Below, one piece after another: positions 37,324 to 49,912 of a stretch of DNA of 64,000 bases. Position 1 is the first letter of the stretch, and every line of letters begins with the position of its first letter. Under the pieces are notes generated by a model, which searched no databases, was not told the DNA's origin, and worked only from the letters and a program-made list of their open reading frames with translations. The stretch spans positions 24,505,554-24,569,553 of the forward strand of contig NC_092562.1 in the NCBI RefSeq assembly GCF_037975245.1. The letters are read 5' to 3'. A program made the translations under genes and the position numbers. The stretch comes from Apostichopus japonicus (lineage: Eukaryota; Echinodermata; Holothuroidea; Aspidochirotida; Stichopodidae).

Positions 37324-37644
37324 TTAGCATCGTAAAACATCGACACTGTTTGCATTCAGCGCGAAAATATTAGAGCGCAAAACGAAGGAAACATGACATC
37401 GTTTCCGCCCGACCGGTTCTATGACATCACAAATGGACAAAACGGCAGCTCCCTGAAATAATATTTCAGACCTGATACCTCTGTCAATCATTAAAGGCAT
37501 TGAAGACTTGCCCAAAACGCTTGCGGCCATCTGAAAAGTTAACTTTCCGTTGGTTGCAAGTGACTTTGTGTCGCTACAAAATGCAGACAGTACAGTAATG
37601 AAACGTGATACCTTGTTATCTTTAGCTGGACCTGAGATGTCCAA
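37324..37644 (-). other. 106-codon open frame of unknown status
   Basis: The frame has mixed composition and several CpGs, unlike its surroundings. Its segment FQMAASVLGKSSMP resembles FQMAVNVEGKSGMVP encoded in the opposite direction at 36812-36872. Shared DNA repeats, rather than protein homology, are the likelier cause. Nothing in the protein is recognised. Confidence 0.15.
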
Positions 37645-37896
37645 GGCTGTATCATTTGTACACTGTCCTATGGGTATTGACCCGCAGCTGTATGTTCTGA
37701 CTGTACACTAGTGTCTAATTACCAACAGTAGCAAGCTGTGTGTATTTTATGGGATCGATGGTGGTGTCTAACACTTCTGTTACACCTCATTGGAAACTAG
37801 GTCAGATTACCAGCATGAGACGTGTCCTTTTGCGCGAGTCTTCATACCCTTTAAAGAGTTCTGTGATTCACTTTGTGCCATCCACCAGTACTGTAT

Positions 37897-37927
<31 letters not shown>

Positions 37928-39229
37928 GTATAGAGAGAGAGATATTCCATGATTACAGGCGCCATACAATTTGAAAAAGCAAATAATTAATGAAAGAACA
38001 GTCATATGATCCCCCTCGTCAAGATAGTGCTCAATTGTGAATTGTTTATTTGTTCATACCCTGCCATGAAACTCATTCATGTGTGCATGTGGGTAGCTAG
38101 TCTCCTTGTTATAGCCAGCTCCTATTACAAATAAGCTTTTATGCCAAAATCCAAGGAGCTATGTCAGTGCCTGCCCTGGTTGGTGGTAAAGATCCAAAAG
38201 TTTAACCTCTTTCTAAACAGGAGGGCAATTTTGACTCCCCAGACAGTTCATAAAAAACAATATATGAAAAAAAAAACCCAGCAGACACTAGATGCATGAA
38301 CTGTTAAAATAGGTAGACAGTACAGTAGTAGGGTAATATATGTAGCACACACACACATTGTAGAATGTGTCAAAGCGTTAAATTCCAGAGCTTTTCTTAC
38401 AATTGTTTACTTTTGTGGGAATGAAGAAAAACATCGGGATGTAATAAATTTTGGGAATTCCTTTGATGAATGGCCTTTATTCCGGGTCTTCTATAGAGGC
38501 AGTCAACAACTTGGAGAAGTAATTATCTGCTGGAGTATTATTGTCTTCAAGATTCAAGAATCTGCTCATCTTGAGGAGAGGTGTTATCAAGATAAGAGTA
38601 TATATGGTGATTCAGCTCTGCCAGGATCTTATTTTACATCAGACTTTGTTGATTATTTAGGGTGTATAAAGGGCCTGTAGACTATATATCTCTCTATATA
38701 TATGGATCTCTAAAAAAAGAGGGGATCTCTGAAGGATCCACAGGAGCTCTGAAAGATTACTTGATGAAAAGGTTTGAGTTGAATTTTGATGAGAGATATA
38801 TTGATGTGAATCTTGTGGGATATTTTTGTTGTTGTGGAAATTCTTCAGGAACTCTTTAAATCACTGTGAGTTTGTTGTTGTTTCTTTTCGTCATTATTTT
38901 AACTACTCTGGTCATTGTTCTGTTATCGTGTGACAGATTATAGTCGGACTGTGACGATATTAGCGACAGATATTACTATATCAATTTATGATTATGAAGC
39001 GTGTTCACAGCTTTTTGCAAATGGTTGTTAAGAAATGATATAGCAGTGAACATTTTTGAAGTCCAAAAGAGATATTATATTACATTCAAAATAGATCATT
39101 CGAGTTGTATGTGAAGGCAAGACCAAAGCTTGATGAAGCTGTGATTTGAGTGAGCCTGTTATTCACAATTAGGTCAAAGGTCAACTTCTATTCAGACTAA
39201 TTGTTGTTGCAGACTTGAATTGATAAGAA
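37645..39229. other. AT-rich unique sequence, short TA repeat
   Basis: A TA run lies at 37902-37927. The frame at 38662-38859 has no recognisable content and no splice support. Confidence 0.4.
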
Positions 39230-39850
39230 GAAGAATTAATTCTGAGTCTGATAGCTGCTATAAATATTTTAAGTCCATAGACACTGACCTTGATGGATTC
39301 AATGTCATTTTGAACTTATAGCTTTGATTAAACAAGTCCACTAGTCTATATAGCAACAAGAATAGTAGGTCTATAAACAGATTTGCAGACTAAAGTCTAT
39401 ATTAACCAAGACTGCTAAAACAGAGAATATCAGGCAATTGATACTAATGAAGAAACTGAGTTGAATGCAGACCAATTCAAGTCACATCTTCAATCAAGTA
39501 TACCCCTTAATAATGGCCAATCAACTGTAGAGTAAAATTTGTAGCAGAACTGACTCGCAGTGATGGACTAAAAACTTCAGTCATCTTTAACCACGACTGC
39601 TGACGGTTGAAAATACCGAAGAAAATTCAAGCAATCGTTACTTGAAGCGGCCTCCCGCCCACATTTGGTCACATTCAATGAACTCAACTGGAAGTGTGTA
39701 GGTAGCCGGCAGAACTGACAGAATTTGTGATAAATTTTTAAAAAAACTTTCAGCTTTAATCAAGGCTGCTGTACATGACAGAGTGCAAAGCAACAGGTTA
39801 AAGTGGCCGTGTTGATCGCAGACCAGAATCAGACCTGTCGCATGCAATTA
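39230..39850. repeat. possible old tandem duplication, about 170-190 bp units
   Basis: Related segments of the type TTAACCAAGACTGCT occur at about 39402, 39588 and 39756, each preceded by an AGACTAAA-like or ACTTTCAG-like segment. Similarity is low and the call is tentative. Confidence 0.3.
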
Positions 39851-42749
39851 GCTATCGACTTGGAAGTATATTTAGGTAGCAGCCATATGTTATGGAGTTT
39901 GTTCATTTCACCTAGCTGCAACAATTTAGAGCCTCTTTCATGAATCCAAGTTGACTTTTTGACCAGTCCGATATTCAACGGTGGCATTTCAGAGGTCACT
40001 TGTTACATAACTTACGATAGGTTGATCTGAGCTGACACATTGACCAACAAAGAGAGGGGAGCTAATAGTCCAAAGCCGCTAAACGGATCATTAAGAGTGG
40101 TGATGTTCATTCCATCATCTCGGCAGCATTTGACACATGTGGTAATAAAGCCACCCTCAGGTTATAGTCGGCCTCGACATTTCAGGCAGAACCCTGGCCT
40201 TTTTCTGTGTTAATTAACTGTCATTGTTTATAACAGAATAAACCTATCAGAAATCCAGCCAATGTGATCTTCTAGCTGTGATGGGTCTGTTACGTCTGCT
40301 TATGCTCATCTCACTGTCACAATTAATACAGTACCTATGTTTCAATATAATATGAATCTTTTTTGTGTGATTTGGAGACCATAGATGTTATCAATTTGCA
40401 CATTGAACCATTCAATTATCTCATGACATGATTACTACACACTGGCTACAGTATACTTTATATGCACAAGAGTGTAGACCTATGATATAGTATAAATACT
40501 CGCTCTAATACCACAACCAGAAGATTCTACCTCTTCTTAATTCTCATTTCCTTGCTCAACTTCTTAGAAGTGGTTTGGACCACAGAAGACTGCTAAAATT
40601 TGGAATACTCTTGGGAGAAACTTACAGTACATATAAAGTTCTCACTTGTAAAGAAAATTGGATGTGAAAGTTGGACAACCCAATTAAATCAATTAAAATG
40701 AGATGTGCGATGCTGTTAAGAGAAGGTTCGGCTTTTTCTTCTTCTTCTGCTTCTTCTCCTTCATCCATCCTCCAACAAAATTCTTCATGAGATGTAGTAT
40801 CTCGAGATGAGCAGTCTTGCCAGCAATTATCTGTGTAAATGAATTAGGTTTTGATTCATTTCTCGTCGGATAAACCTCATCAGTTCGGTACCTGCAAAAC
40901 GCATGTGTCTTTTGAAAAACCTTGGCAGTGAAGGGGGGGAAAAAAAACCTTTAATTGCCAATTAGAGGTTCGGTTATGTCCTTGAGGGCAGTGCCTATTG
41001 CCAGTCGTGTTAAACTTTGCATTTTAATTACGCAAGAAACTTCAAGTTAACAGTTCTGGAAATAAACAGGAACCTGGCTAGCTGTGGGGAGTTTTTGAAA
41101 GGGATCCGAGTGAACCCTCTTTCCTCAAATGTCACTTGTGATCGTCATTTCAGTTTGTGGAATGTTGTTTGAGCGGTATTAACTTAGATCTCACAACTCG
41201 TGCAGTCTTGCGGGCTGGTTCTTCTACTATTAGAACACACGGTACAAATAACGTGCAGAGATGTCACAAATTCAGTTGAGACGGCTGTCAAGGTTGGTTC
41301 CAAGTTTCTTATTTTGAAAAAGGGTTTAAATTGTCATTTGTCCTTCCTTCCTGTAATGTTAGCTATGCTACTGTATACTTGTCAGTGAATTAAAGAGTTC
41401 TTATTTGTGGTAGTAAAGTATTGAACCAATCAGCTCTGACAAAAATTGCTAATGTAGGCGTAATGGTAAATAACCTTGTAAGAAACAAAACCAAGTTTAT
41501 TTATCATTTGGTACCATGTACTTGCACCAACACACCATCAACGGTGATTCTCAAACTTTGATGAAACGACCGGAAAAGATATGCATGTACAGAGAACCAT
41601 ATTGCATCTGAGAAACATCAATACATCTCATTTGACGTATGCGTGCACACTGAATTCTTGCGATGTTATTGATTTTTCAAATACTAGCAATGTCTTTGCA
41701 AGTTCTCTGTTTATTTTGCTAAAAACAAAAGTTGAACACTACAGCCTGTTTTATTCGAACATTGATGTATTGTTCACAACCAATCAAAGCAACGGATAAA
41801 TATTCTTGTCTTCCTGATGTAAACTATAATATTACTACACATGGTAAAATTAAGCACAACATAGGCTGATAAAGTAATAATCAGGGGTCGACTTTCTCCC
41901 CCAACCCCCTCTCCCAAACCCTTCCCCCAGCCCCCCCCCATATCCTGGTCTGAGTTGATGCTGAGATTCTGTATCTTATAGGCATGTATTTCGTCTCAAA
42001 TTAATTCCCACCCCAACTGGGATGTCAAGCCCTGGTATATTTCTTTAGTGTCAATTATTGTAATATTGTTTGTTTAAATTCTGAGTCATCATAATAGTCC
42101 TTAAGCTTGGTTTGTAATATTATGGACTGCATGTCATTATTCCTGGAGTCATCAGAGATTTTTTTTTGATTTTTTTTTGGAAAAGTTCCATGAAGGTCTG
42201 ACCACACTGAGATAAATATCACAAACTGCTATCCCAGCGATCTTGGGGATAAAAAAGGCGCGAAGGTAATAAATAGTAATGCCCGATGAACTATTTATGA
42301 TTCACAACCAGGAAGGAGAATTATATAGTTTTCATGGGTGTCACAAATGCCTATAGACATCCATGTTTATGCCGAATTTAATGAGATCTATTCCCGGTTG
42401 GGGTATCTGGTAACCGTTTGATTCTGTTTTGCAGTACCGAGATGACGTTTTTATTCGAAAAGATGTTATCTGTCGGTATCGAAAAATGCGTAAAAAAAAA
42501 AAAAGATGATGGAAAATAATTATGTATATTTTACAGATATTTCAAGTAGTAAAAAAATTGCTTTGCAATAGTTAAAACTGATAGTAGACAAACACACATA
42601 ATATGACTGTGACAGCCATATAGGCTGCTAGATCAAATAACTATAAGTGCACAGTTGAGGAATTGGACTTTGAACTTTGTAGTATATGTTGTTTTGTATC
42701 GGAATTACCCATAAACAATAAAGACATTCTCCAGTAAACAAGATACTGT
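39851..42749. other. AT-rich unique sequence, no supported gene
   Basis: A C-rich block lies at about 41896-41940 and a TTC-rich patch at 40736-40765. No exon or mobile element is recognisable. Confidence 0.4.
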
Positions 42750-43232
42750 AGTAGTGTCAATATAGAGTCCATGCAGGAGTACTACGAGGACCGTATGTGT
42801 GCATCGAAGGGGGTCGAAGCATCCGGTACTTGTGTATAAGCCCGAGCTGCAGGATCGTGACACGGTTACAAATTATTTCTATGGTTCGGTCCCCTCGCTT
42901 TGGTTGACCGTGCAAGACAGGATAGTCTTAAGCACAGTAGTAATGTGTTAAATCCAGACGGCCAGTACTATATTATCTGAAGACAACAATGCCTGCTTTA
43001 TATGCAGTGTACGTTTGATGAATTTTAGGTACATTAACATACTTGGAGGAGGAGGCACTGAGGTACCTGAGATATTACTTGGCGTATTTGGATGATTGAT
43101 CGGCGGTTTTCCTCCTAAGATAAACGAAGACAGTACTCCCACAGAGAGATTGTTTAACCATTGCTGATATCAGGAGGTTGTTGTGATGTTGTTGTTGTTT
43201 TACTTGTGCATCAGTTTGCTCCATCGTTCATA
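42750..43232 (+). promoter_or_regulatory. possible leader of the short candidate exon at 43233 (weak)
   Basis: This repeat-free stretch carries more CpGs than its neighbours, mainly at 42780-42910. It precedes a short ATG segment with a good donor. No core promoter motif is evident. Confidence 0.15.
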
Positions 43233-43264
43233 ATGTCAAAAATTTATCTCCGTCGAGGAGTGAG
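43233..43264 (+). CDS. short candidate first exon (10 codons plus 2 bases)
   Basis: ATG at 43233 opens MSKIYLRRGV to a strong donor, AG before GTGAGT, at 43264/43265. An in-frame TAA lies upstream at 43155-43157. Two bases are left over, the same phase as the better candidates at 7376, 48440 and 59709. The segment is very short, so chance is a serious alternative. Confidence 0.2.
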
Positions 43265-45341
43265 GTGAGTTTTTTCCTTGGAAGTTAAAAAAAAAGTTTT
43301 TGGATTTCTGAACAGGTGCGGAGAATTAGTCGGTACAGAGGTCAGGCATATATACGATAGATGTCTTGATAGCTATATCTAGGATTATTTAATCAATTAA
43401 TGATACGTTTAATTTCTTTTCTGTTTCTATCTCTCTCTCTCCTTATCTCCTATCTCAAACACTTTATTCAAGAATAATAATTATTATTTATGAATATTAT
43501 TATTATTGTTGTTCTTGTTCATTTTATTGTTGTTATTATTATATCCATACAAGTGCAAGTTCACATAGCTAATGCATGCAGTCATGCAGGATACTTTGAT
43601 TAGGCAGAAACTGAAAACACTGGATGCTGTTATACACTTTTACTTACTGATTTCTTTGATTGTCTTAAGAAAGAACCAATTATTCCTTAATATTAGACGT
43701 GAATCAAATAAAAGCCAAGATTCTTCAAGAAATGATTTGAAAGTGACCTAAGGACCCCTGGGAGACTTATTAGAACAATCGACCATAATTACATAATGTC
43801 ATCAATTCAAAAACGCCTCCGCAGGCTTGCATTCCAAAAAATCAATTTTGTAGCAAGCTCATTTTTTGGGGTCACCTTGGAATTTGGTTTCGAAACCTTG
43901 TTGTTTCTTCGAAAGAATATCGAAATGCGAAGTATTGTGTTAATTAACCTTGCATATGCCTTTTTAGTGTGTGGGCTTTCAGTCTGTAAGCATACAGTAT
44001 ATATGTAGATGATTAAATTTTAGTTTATCTGTAATTTCTATACTTTTGATTTTATGGAGGAGGGGAGGAGGGGGGGGGCGGAGATGGGAAGAGGATGCTA
44101 GTGTATCTGGATGATCATGAAGGGAACATTACTATCCACATTTTTTACAGTAATTCAGTTAAGAAATATACCAATATACCAGTTAAATCATATACCAAAA
44201 ATTAAGTTCTGGATTGCAAAATAAGGAATTGTACAAATTGATTAGGTCAGATGTTGTTATAACAGAAAGTGTATTAAATAAAAGAAAGTTAACCAAAAAA
44301 ATGTGTTCAAATGGTTGTGCATATTCATACAGAATTATACAACTATGCTTAAAATGAACAATAAATCTCTTAATGATATCTCTGCTCCAACTTATTAAGT
44401 GATTTATATCCCAATTTGCCACCCTTCAACCTCTCTTAAAATCCTACCCCCCCCCTTCCAACAGCCTCCATCTGCCCCCTCCTCCCCTTCCACTTTCCTT
44501 TATATTGTACCTCATATAATTAGCAATGATTCCATAGATTGATATGTACCAAGATCATAATGCTAATTTGATATATGAAACCTGTATATGCATGGATGTA
44601 TGTACCGCCTTCATTTTCATCTTTTAATGATCTTTGGATATTTGGGCACTTACATAGCTCAATTAAAGCAGTTTTTGTATTGCTTTTAAATTTGTAGTAC
44701 TATAAGGTAGAAAAATGCAGTTCATTCACTAATGTAAGAGTAGATCTAATTAATGCCCATTTTTGATAAAATAAAATAAAATTGTTATTTTCAGCAAGAT
44801 GCTTTGAAAATAATTTTGTTTAAATTGTGATCAATTGATGCTTCATTATATGTTAAATCTGCTAAAGGTACTCATAGATATACATGTATCTTGTATGTAA
44901 TTTATAAGCCTATAAACTGTGATATGTTGGTTTTCGAACGATAGCAATCTTTTTTGATGAAATTAATAAACATTATACTTCTTCCCCGACCCAAAGTGAA
45001 ACAATATGAGCTAACAACATATTTTGATACCATACATGCATTCATCTATGAGGTGAAAGAATTGCTAAATTAAAGGTCAATATTGCATTTTTCTGGAATT
45101 TGTCACTAACGTATCAACAAATTGATGAAAGAGAGATTCCTGTGAGGAAATTTCACTCGGCGAAACCCCAATTAACGAGTAATTAGCCTTTTCGTAAAAA
45201 AATTGACAAATTTTTGACCTCCCAAACAATTATGCATGCAAACCACATCTTTCTCATACATATTTTTAACTCAACCAATCAAACCATCTCTACCACATGA
45301 TGTCAGACAATAGCAAATGCTCCTTTTTCGCTCATAATACG
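43265..45341. other. AT-rich unique sequence, simple repeats
   Basis: A TAT/TTG trinucleotide patch lies at about 43475-43545, a G-rich block at 44055-44085 and a C-rich block at 44440-44500. No gene is recognisable. Confidence 0.45.
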
Positions 45342-45350
45342 AACATTCAT
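45342..45350. repeat. 9-bp target-site duplication, left of SINE copy 3
   Basis: AACATTCAT, repeated exactly at 45595-45603. Confidence 0.85.
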
Positions 45351-45594
45351 GGAGTGTTAGCTCAGTGGTTAACGCCGGTGCCTTTCAATCATAAGGTCCT
45401 GAGTTCAAGTCACTCCAAGATTAATGTATGTCGTCCAGTTACAGAGTTGTTGACAATTGACAATTCATAATCATGAACGTTAAATATGAATCTAAGAGAC
45501 TGACTTCAGTCAGCTTGCGGCTTTGATAAGCCAATGATGGCTTCTTCGCAAGTTCCTGCTTGCAGGAGGATCTAAAATACATACATACAATACA
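45351..45594 (+). mobile_element. tRNA-derived SINE, copy 3, full length
   Basis: The head at 45351-45416 is tRNA-like: its ends pair (GGAGTG with CACTCC), it has an A box (TTAGCTCAGTGGTTAACGC) and a B-box region (GAGTTCAAGTC). These form an internal RNA polymerase III promoter. The body runs to TCTAAAATACATACATACAA. A 9-bp duplication, AACATTCAT, flanks the element at 45342-45350 and 45595-45603, the mark of LINE-assisted insertion. This is the reference copy for those at 13134, 16404, 56001 and 60636. Confidence 0.93.
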
Positions 45595-45603
45595 AACATT
45601 CAT
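45595..45603. repeat. 9-bp target-site duplication, right of SINE copy 3
   Basis: AACATTCAT, matching 45342-45350. Confidence 0.85.
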
Positions 45604-47479
45604 GTAAGTATAGGAGATGTAAACTGAACCATGCATACAACATATGGTATAAATGATACATGCACTGTACTATAATGTGTATTGACATTGTAAACGATGA
45701 ACTTGCAAAGACTACATGTATACTAGTACTCGCCAATGTAAGCCGAAATGACAAAGCTACTGTTGAAAGTTCTATTCGCATCTAGCCTTTGTACTTATCC
45801 ATAAAGATTCTTTTCCATAGGCAGGTTAATCGTGAATTAGACCTTTGCTTAAAATCCACGATATGTTCGGAAAATTTCCGTCACTTAGGCGAGGGCTACA
45901 GTATATTAACATGTTGTTAAATTTGACCAAACAGTATCCACGACTCTGGATATTATTTGTCACCTGCATGTCCGAAACAGGCGTGATTCTTGATTGACGA
46001 CCCTTAATGAGCTTGGTTTTTCAGTAAATTGTGATAGTTTTAGTCATGATTTTTACATTCATATTTTACAAATTTTGTAAAGTTAAGGTTTCATCTTAAT
46101 TATGTAAAATTTAATTTCGAACTGTAAGCTGTTAAATGTTGCTAAAATAAAAAGATTTTCAATGCAATATGCACCGTTAATTTGAGTTCACACAGCCAGT
46201 TAATAGTGTTGAGACTGCAACCAACAGCTTTAAAGGAAATTATAAAGATCAATGGTATTGATGACAAACTTGCTGGTCACTCCTGCTCAAGCTCAGCATT
46301 TATAGCCATGCCTACCTCCTTAATATTCTGAATCACCCAGAGACCTGTATTTAAAAAAAAGGAAAACTTTATGGACAAAGATTTTTTTTTTTAAATATGG
46401 ACAAAGGTTAATCTTCAGAGGTATATACTAGCCTTTAAAAAAGAACTGTTATATCATTCCCAGTTTTATCTTACCACTTTTTAAATTTTTGATAAATGTT
46501 ACCTTATTCATCTGATGGCTCATCAACTAAAGTGGCTGGATCACGTAGTCTAACACACAGACAACTAGGTGGGTTCCTCAGACGTGACAGAAAACTCGAT
46601 AGGAAAACGTAAAAGGCATTTATGGCCTCAAGTAACATGGTTTTACGAAAGCAAATTACAAGTTTGTCCAGCACAAATAGTGTTGAACATCAAAGAGTGC
46701 TCTGTTGTTCATACGAAGTAGAAAGATACTTGGTTTGTTTGGTTCAGCTATTAGAACTTCTATAACATACAGACTGGATTAACATTAAAACCTGAAGGCT
46801 GCATATACTCCGAGGATCCGATGTCATGGTAGTCAAGTTAGCCTTAAAGGAGCATTCCAGAGATTGATTATATATTAATGCTGATCATCTTGAAACCTGG
46901 ACTGACTATGGACTTAACTTTACTTAGCCCTCAGATTATTGTAATTTTGTCTTGGACAGCTACGACATATCAAGACTAAACTTATGCCTTAGAGTCATTC
47001 TTTAATATTCTACCTCAGACCTGAGCCTGTCCAATGTCTGGTAATTACAACCTTAATTGGGTAAATTAGAACCTATGAAATAATTATTACAAGAAAGGAT
47101 TCTGGAAAACTGTGAGCAATCCAAAAAATGTTTCAGTTTTGGGCCAGTATATAGATCTTTTAAATCTTTTAAATCCATTAAAACCCTCTTCCTTTAACCC
47201 ACTAACCCACTTGCAACGTATTAAATGCTGTATTACTTTAATTAACATACTTCCTGGAATGCCTCTCTCTCATCATTGTTTCGCCTCAGCAGGTCGGGTG
47301 TTATTGTTTCAACAAGTAATACGCACAAGAAGCAAAATTGACACCATATAGATACTTGGTAGAACTACTGTATGGTTCCTGGCAGGAAATGTCATATTTT
47401 TTTTTTGGCAAATGTTAACTTCCAAATAATATCTAGACTAACTAATAAAGCCTCCATTTATACCAATTACACGCTCGCA
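45604..47479. other. AT-rich unique sequence, no supported gene
   Basis: No repeat or exon was recognised. Confidence 0.45.
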
Positions 47480-48439
47480 CGGCATCTACGACTCTTCAAA
47501 TTACGTTTGTTAATTAATAACACTCGAAACGATCCTTTATTAGCCGCCGAGCTGCAAGCGTCAATTCTCGATCGGTCGTGGCATAATTTTGTTTTTTTGT
47601 CCAGCCGATTGCTTCTTCGCGTTTAGAGACAGGTAAAAAAAAAAAAAAAAAATAGAGCCATGACGAAACTTTATTCGCAATATCTCTCCATCATGTCGGG
47701 CGGGAATGGAAAAAAAGTACACGAAACATTGGAAAAAAAATTCTCGGTTCTCTTTGTCTGTCATATACATTCACATTGGTTAGAAGTAAATGTTCATTAT
47801 AGCAATCCTTATGCCTGAGTAACGTCGCTCGGTAAAATTAAAAGCAACTTTTGCTAGAAGTTGCTGTCGGCAGGACAAATTTTTTACGTCTATTAAGCCG
47901 ACGTTCCTACCTCGAAGGGGTTAGTTCTCGTTGACAACCCAATTTTTATTTTCCCGTTTTTTTGTGTCAGTGCCAGTGTGTGTCGTTGCTTTATTACTTA
48001 CTCGGTCATACGTGTCAAGGAAGTATCAGTGATGTGGCATTTGGAGTTAAACGTGTGCTGAAGCACTTCTACGTGCCTTCTAATCAGCCAGATTTTCAGT
48101 CGCAGGGAAGGGAATCGAGGCAAGAGAGGAGAGCCATTTAGGTTCTAAAATATGACAGACTGGATTTGGTTTTCATCGGGGAATAGGTAGATTGATAGAC
48201 ATATATGTATATATATTCGAATCGGCTCGATCAAACCTCTCAGAGTGTAGGTCGGGATATACATATCACACCTGTTTGATGAGTTACCGTGGATAGTATT
48301 TGTCGGATACAGTTTGGAATATATTTATCAGATGTATATGCTCTTGTTCAAGGAGTTTATCAAAGGATTGTGATAATTTTGGGGGAATCTGTTGGTTTGT
48401 TTTTGGTAACTCTGTACTCGATATTTAAGGTTTGCAAAA
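47480..48439 (+). promoter_or_regulatory. candidate promoter and 5' leader of the first exon at 48440
   Basis: This repeat-free kilobase has a clearly raised CpG content, for example at 47475-47630, 47670-47710 and 47815-47945, set in AT-rich DNA. It ends at an ATG segment with a good donor. No unambiguous TATA box or initiator can be chosen. Confidence 0.35.
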
Positions 48440-48504
48440 ATGTCGTCAGAAATTTCCAGTCGGGAGGAACTGCAACAGATACTGAGGTCTCGTTTTCGGC
48501 CAAT
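48440..48504 (+). CDS. candidate coding first exon 2 (21 codons plus 2 bases)
   Basis: ATG at 48440 follows AAAA and has an in-frame TAA at 48407-48409. The peptide begins MSSEISSREELQQILRSRF, amphipathic and helix-like, with codon use richer in G/C at third positions than the surroundings. It runs open to a strong donor, AT before GTGAGT, at 48504/48505. Two bases are left over, the same phase as the candidates at 7376 and 59709. A following exon that starts with G would make an ATG codon at the junction. The family is not recognised. Confidence 0.45.
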
Positions 48505-48556
48505 GTGAGTTCAGTTTCGATATTTGAATTTTTGAAAAAAGCATTTACATGAGCAG

Positions 48557-48600
<44 letters not shown>
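48557..48600. repeat. TA microsatellite
   Basis: A TA run with one TATATG interruption. Confidence 0.95.
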
Positions 48601-48605
<5 letters not shown>

Positions 48606-49028
48606 TTTACCAACGCATGAGGCAGGCACATGGTCTGATGCGTTTGTGTTCATTGTGACATATTGCCCTCCGTGACCATTGCAGGTTTTGTTTTGTTTTG
48701 AATAGAAAGGGATTAAGAACAGTTACTCACTAACAAAATAATCCTAAATTTATAAATAGAACAATGAGGTAATCAAATTATTGTTTAAATTTTACCAAGT
48801 GTCACAAGTTTACAAAATATGAGAATTCTGTTGTGTAAATGTATCGTCGCCATGGATATATATACTACAGGTACAGTATGTATAAAATAATCGTATACTG
48901 CTCCTCTACATGAGGACGACACTTTGGGTCGTAACCCCCGAAGAAATTTGCAATTTGTAGAATGGTACATAAATAAAAATGGCCTATATATTCCATATAT
49001 TGAGTATCTAGTATTATGCTAGATCTGG
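48601..49028. other. AT-rich unique sequence, no feature seen
   Basis: No repeat or exon recognised. Confidence 0.5.
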
Positions 49029-49036
49029 TTGAAGGT
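49029..49036. repeat. 8-bp target-site duplication, left of hAT copy C
   Basis: TTGAAGGT, repeated exactly at 49905-49912. Confidence 0.85.
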
Positions 49037-49904
49037 CATAGGCGTACGAGGCCGGGGGGCAGAGGGGGCAGACTGCCCCCCCAAATTTCCAGAGGACAAG
49101 AAATTCGGGCAAAAGTCCTGAAAAATTCGGGCAGCCTAAGAGGAGAAAAAAATATATATATATAAATATGCAGTAGCTTGCCCGAATCTTTTTCAAATTT
49201 TTGCCCGACAATTCCATGATTTTCTTTATTTAGCAACATGATGCCTGAATATTTCCGTGTAACACCACCGTAAGCGCAGCTCATCTGGGCTACCACGCTT
49301 TTTGCACCATCAATTTTTTTTCTAACTAGTCAACTGTATACCTGGACATTCCCGACATGAGTGTATATAAGAAACATTTTCTTTTTCATGGATGGTGGGG
49401 GGGGGGGTTGCCTACAAGCCTAGAAGTACAGGTTTATCATATTCTTTGCTATTTTTTATACTTTTTTGTGAGACAAATTGCAGTCTCACCCGACACAGCG
49501 ACATTATCCCGCCTACGAGTCGTTGAACAATGTATGTTTTTCTGGAGGTAGCTGAGTACTGTGTTAAAATAATAAATACGGTAACTAAATAGGAGCTTAA
49601 AAATTATGCTGTCCTAGTTTTCCCCTTCAAAGTGATGTTACCATTTTTTCTTCTTCTAATTTACCAAATTATTGGGGAAGTGTAAATTTCTAAAATGTGA
49701 GATTATAAAATAAAGAATGTTTAGATGCAACTTGCAAGGCCTCAGAAGTGCCGTTTCCGGCAATCTGAGAGGCATTTTTTGCCAAAAATTTTCTTGTACG
49801 CTACGCGCCAACCGATGGTGGCGCTCCGCTTAGATAGTGTCACGGGAACTTTCGGGCACAAAAAGTTCTGCCCCCCCAAACTGAAATGGTCCCGTACGCC
49901 TATG
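49037..49904. mobile_element. hAT-type non-autonomous DNA transposon, copy C (868 bp)
   Basis: CATAGGCGTACG at 49037-49048 is the perfect inverse of 49893-49904. TTGAAGGT flanks both sides exactly at 49029-49036 and 49905-49912, an 8-bp duplication. G-runs and C-runs just inside each end can pair. The core at about 49725-49850 matches those of copies A (405-1027) and B (24046-25572), but in the opposite orientation. No transposase frame is present. An inner pair of ATTCGGGCA-type inverted segments lies at 49103-49205. Confidence 0.88.
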
Positions 49905-49912
49905 TTGAAGGT
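49905..49912. repeat. 8-bp target-site duplication, right of hAT copy C
   Basis: TTGAAGGT, matching 49029-49036. Confidence 0.85.

Noticed and set aside
45351-45416. A tRNA gene at the head of the SINE
   Set aside because: The same head is joined to the same body in other copies and is flanked by a target duplication, so it is part of a retroposon.
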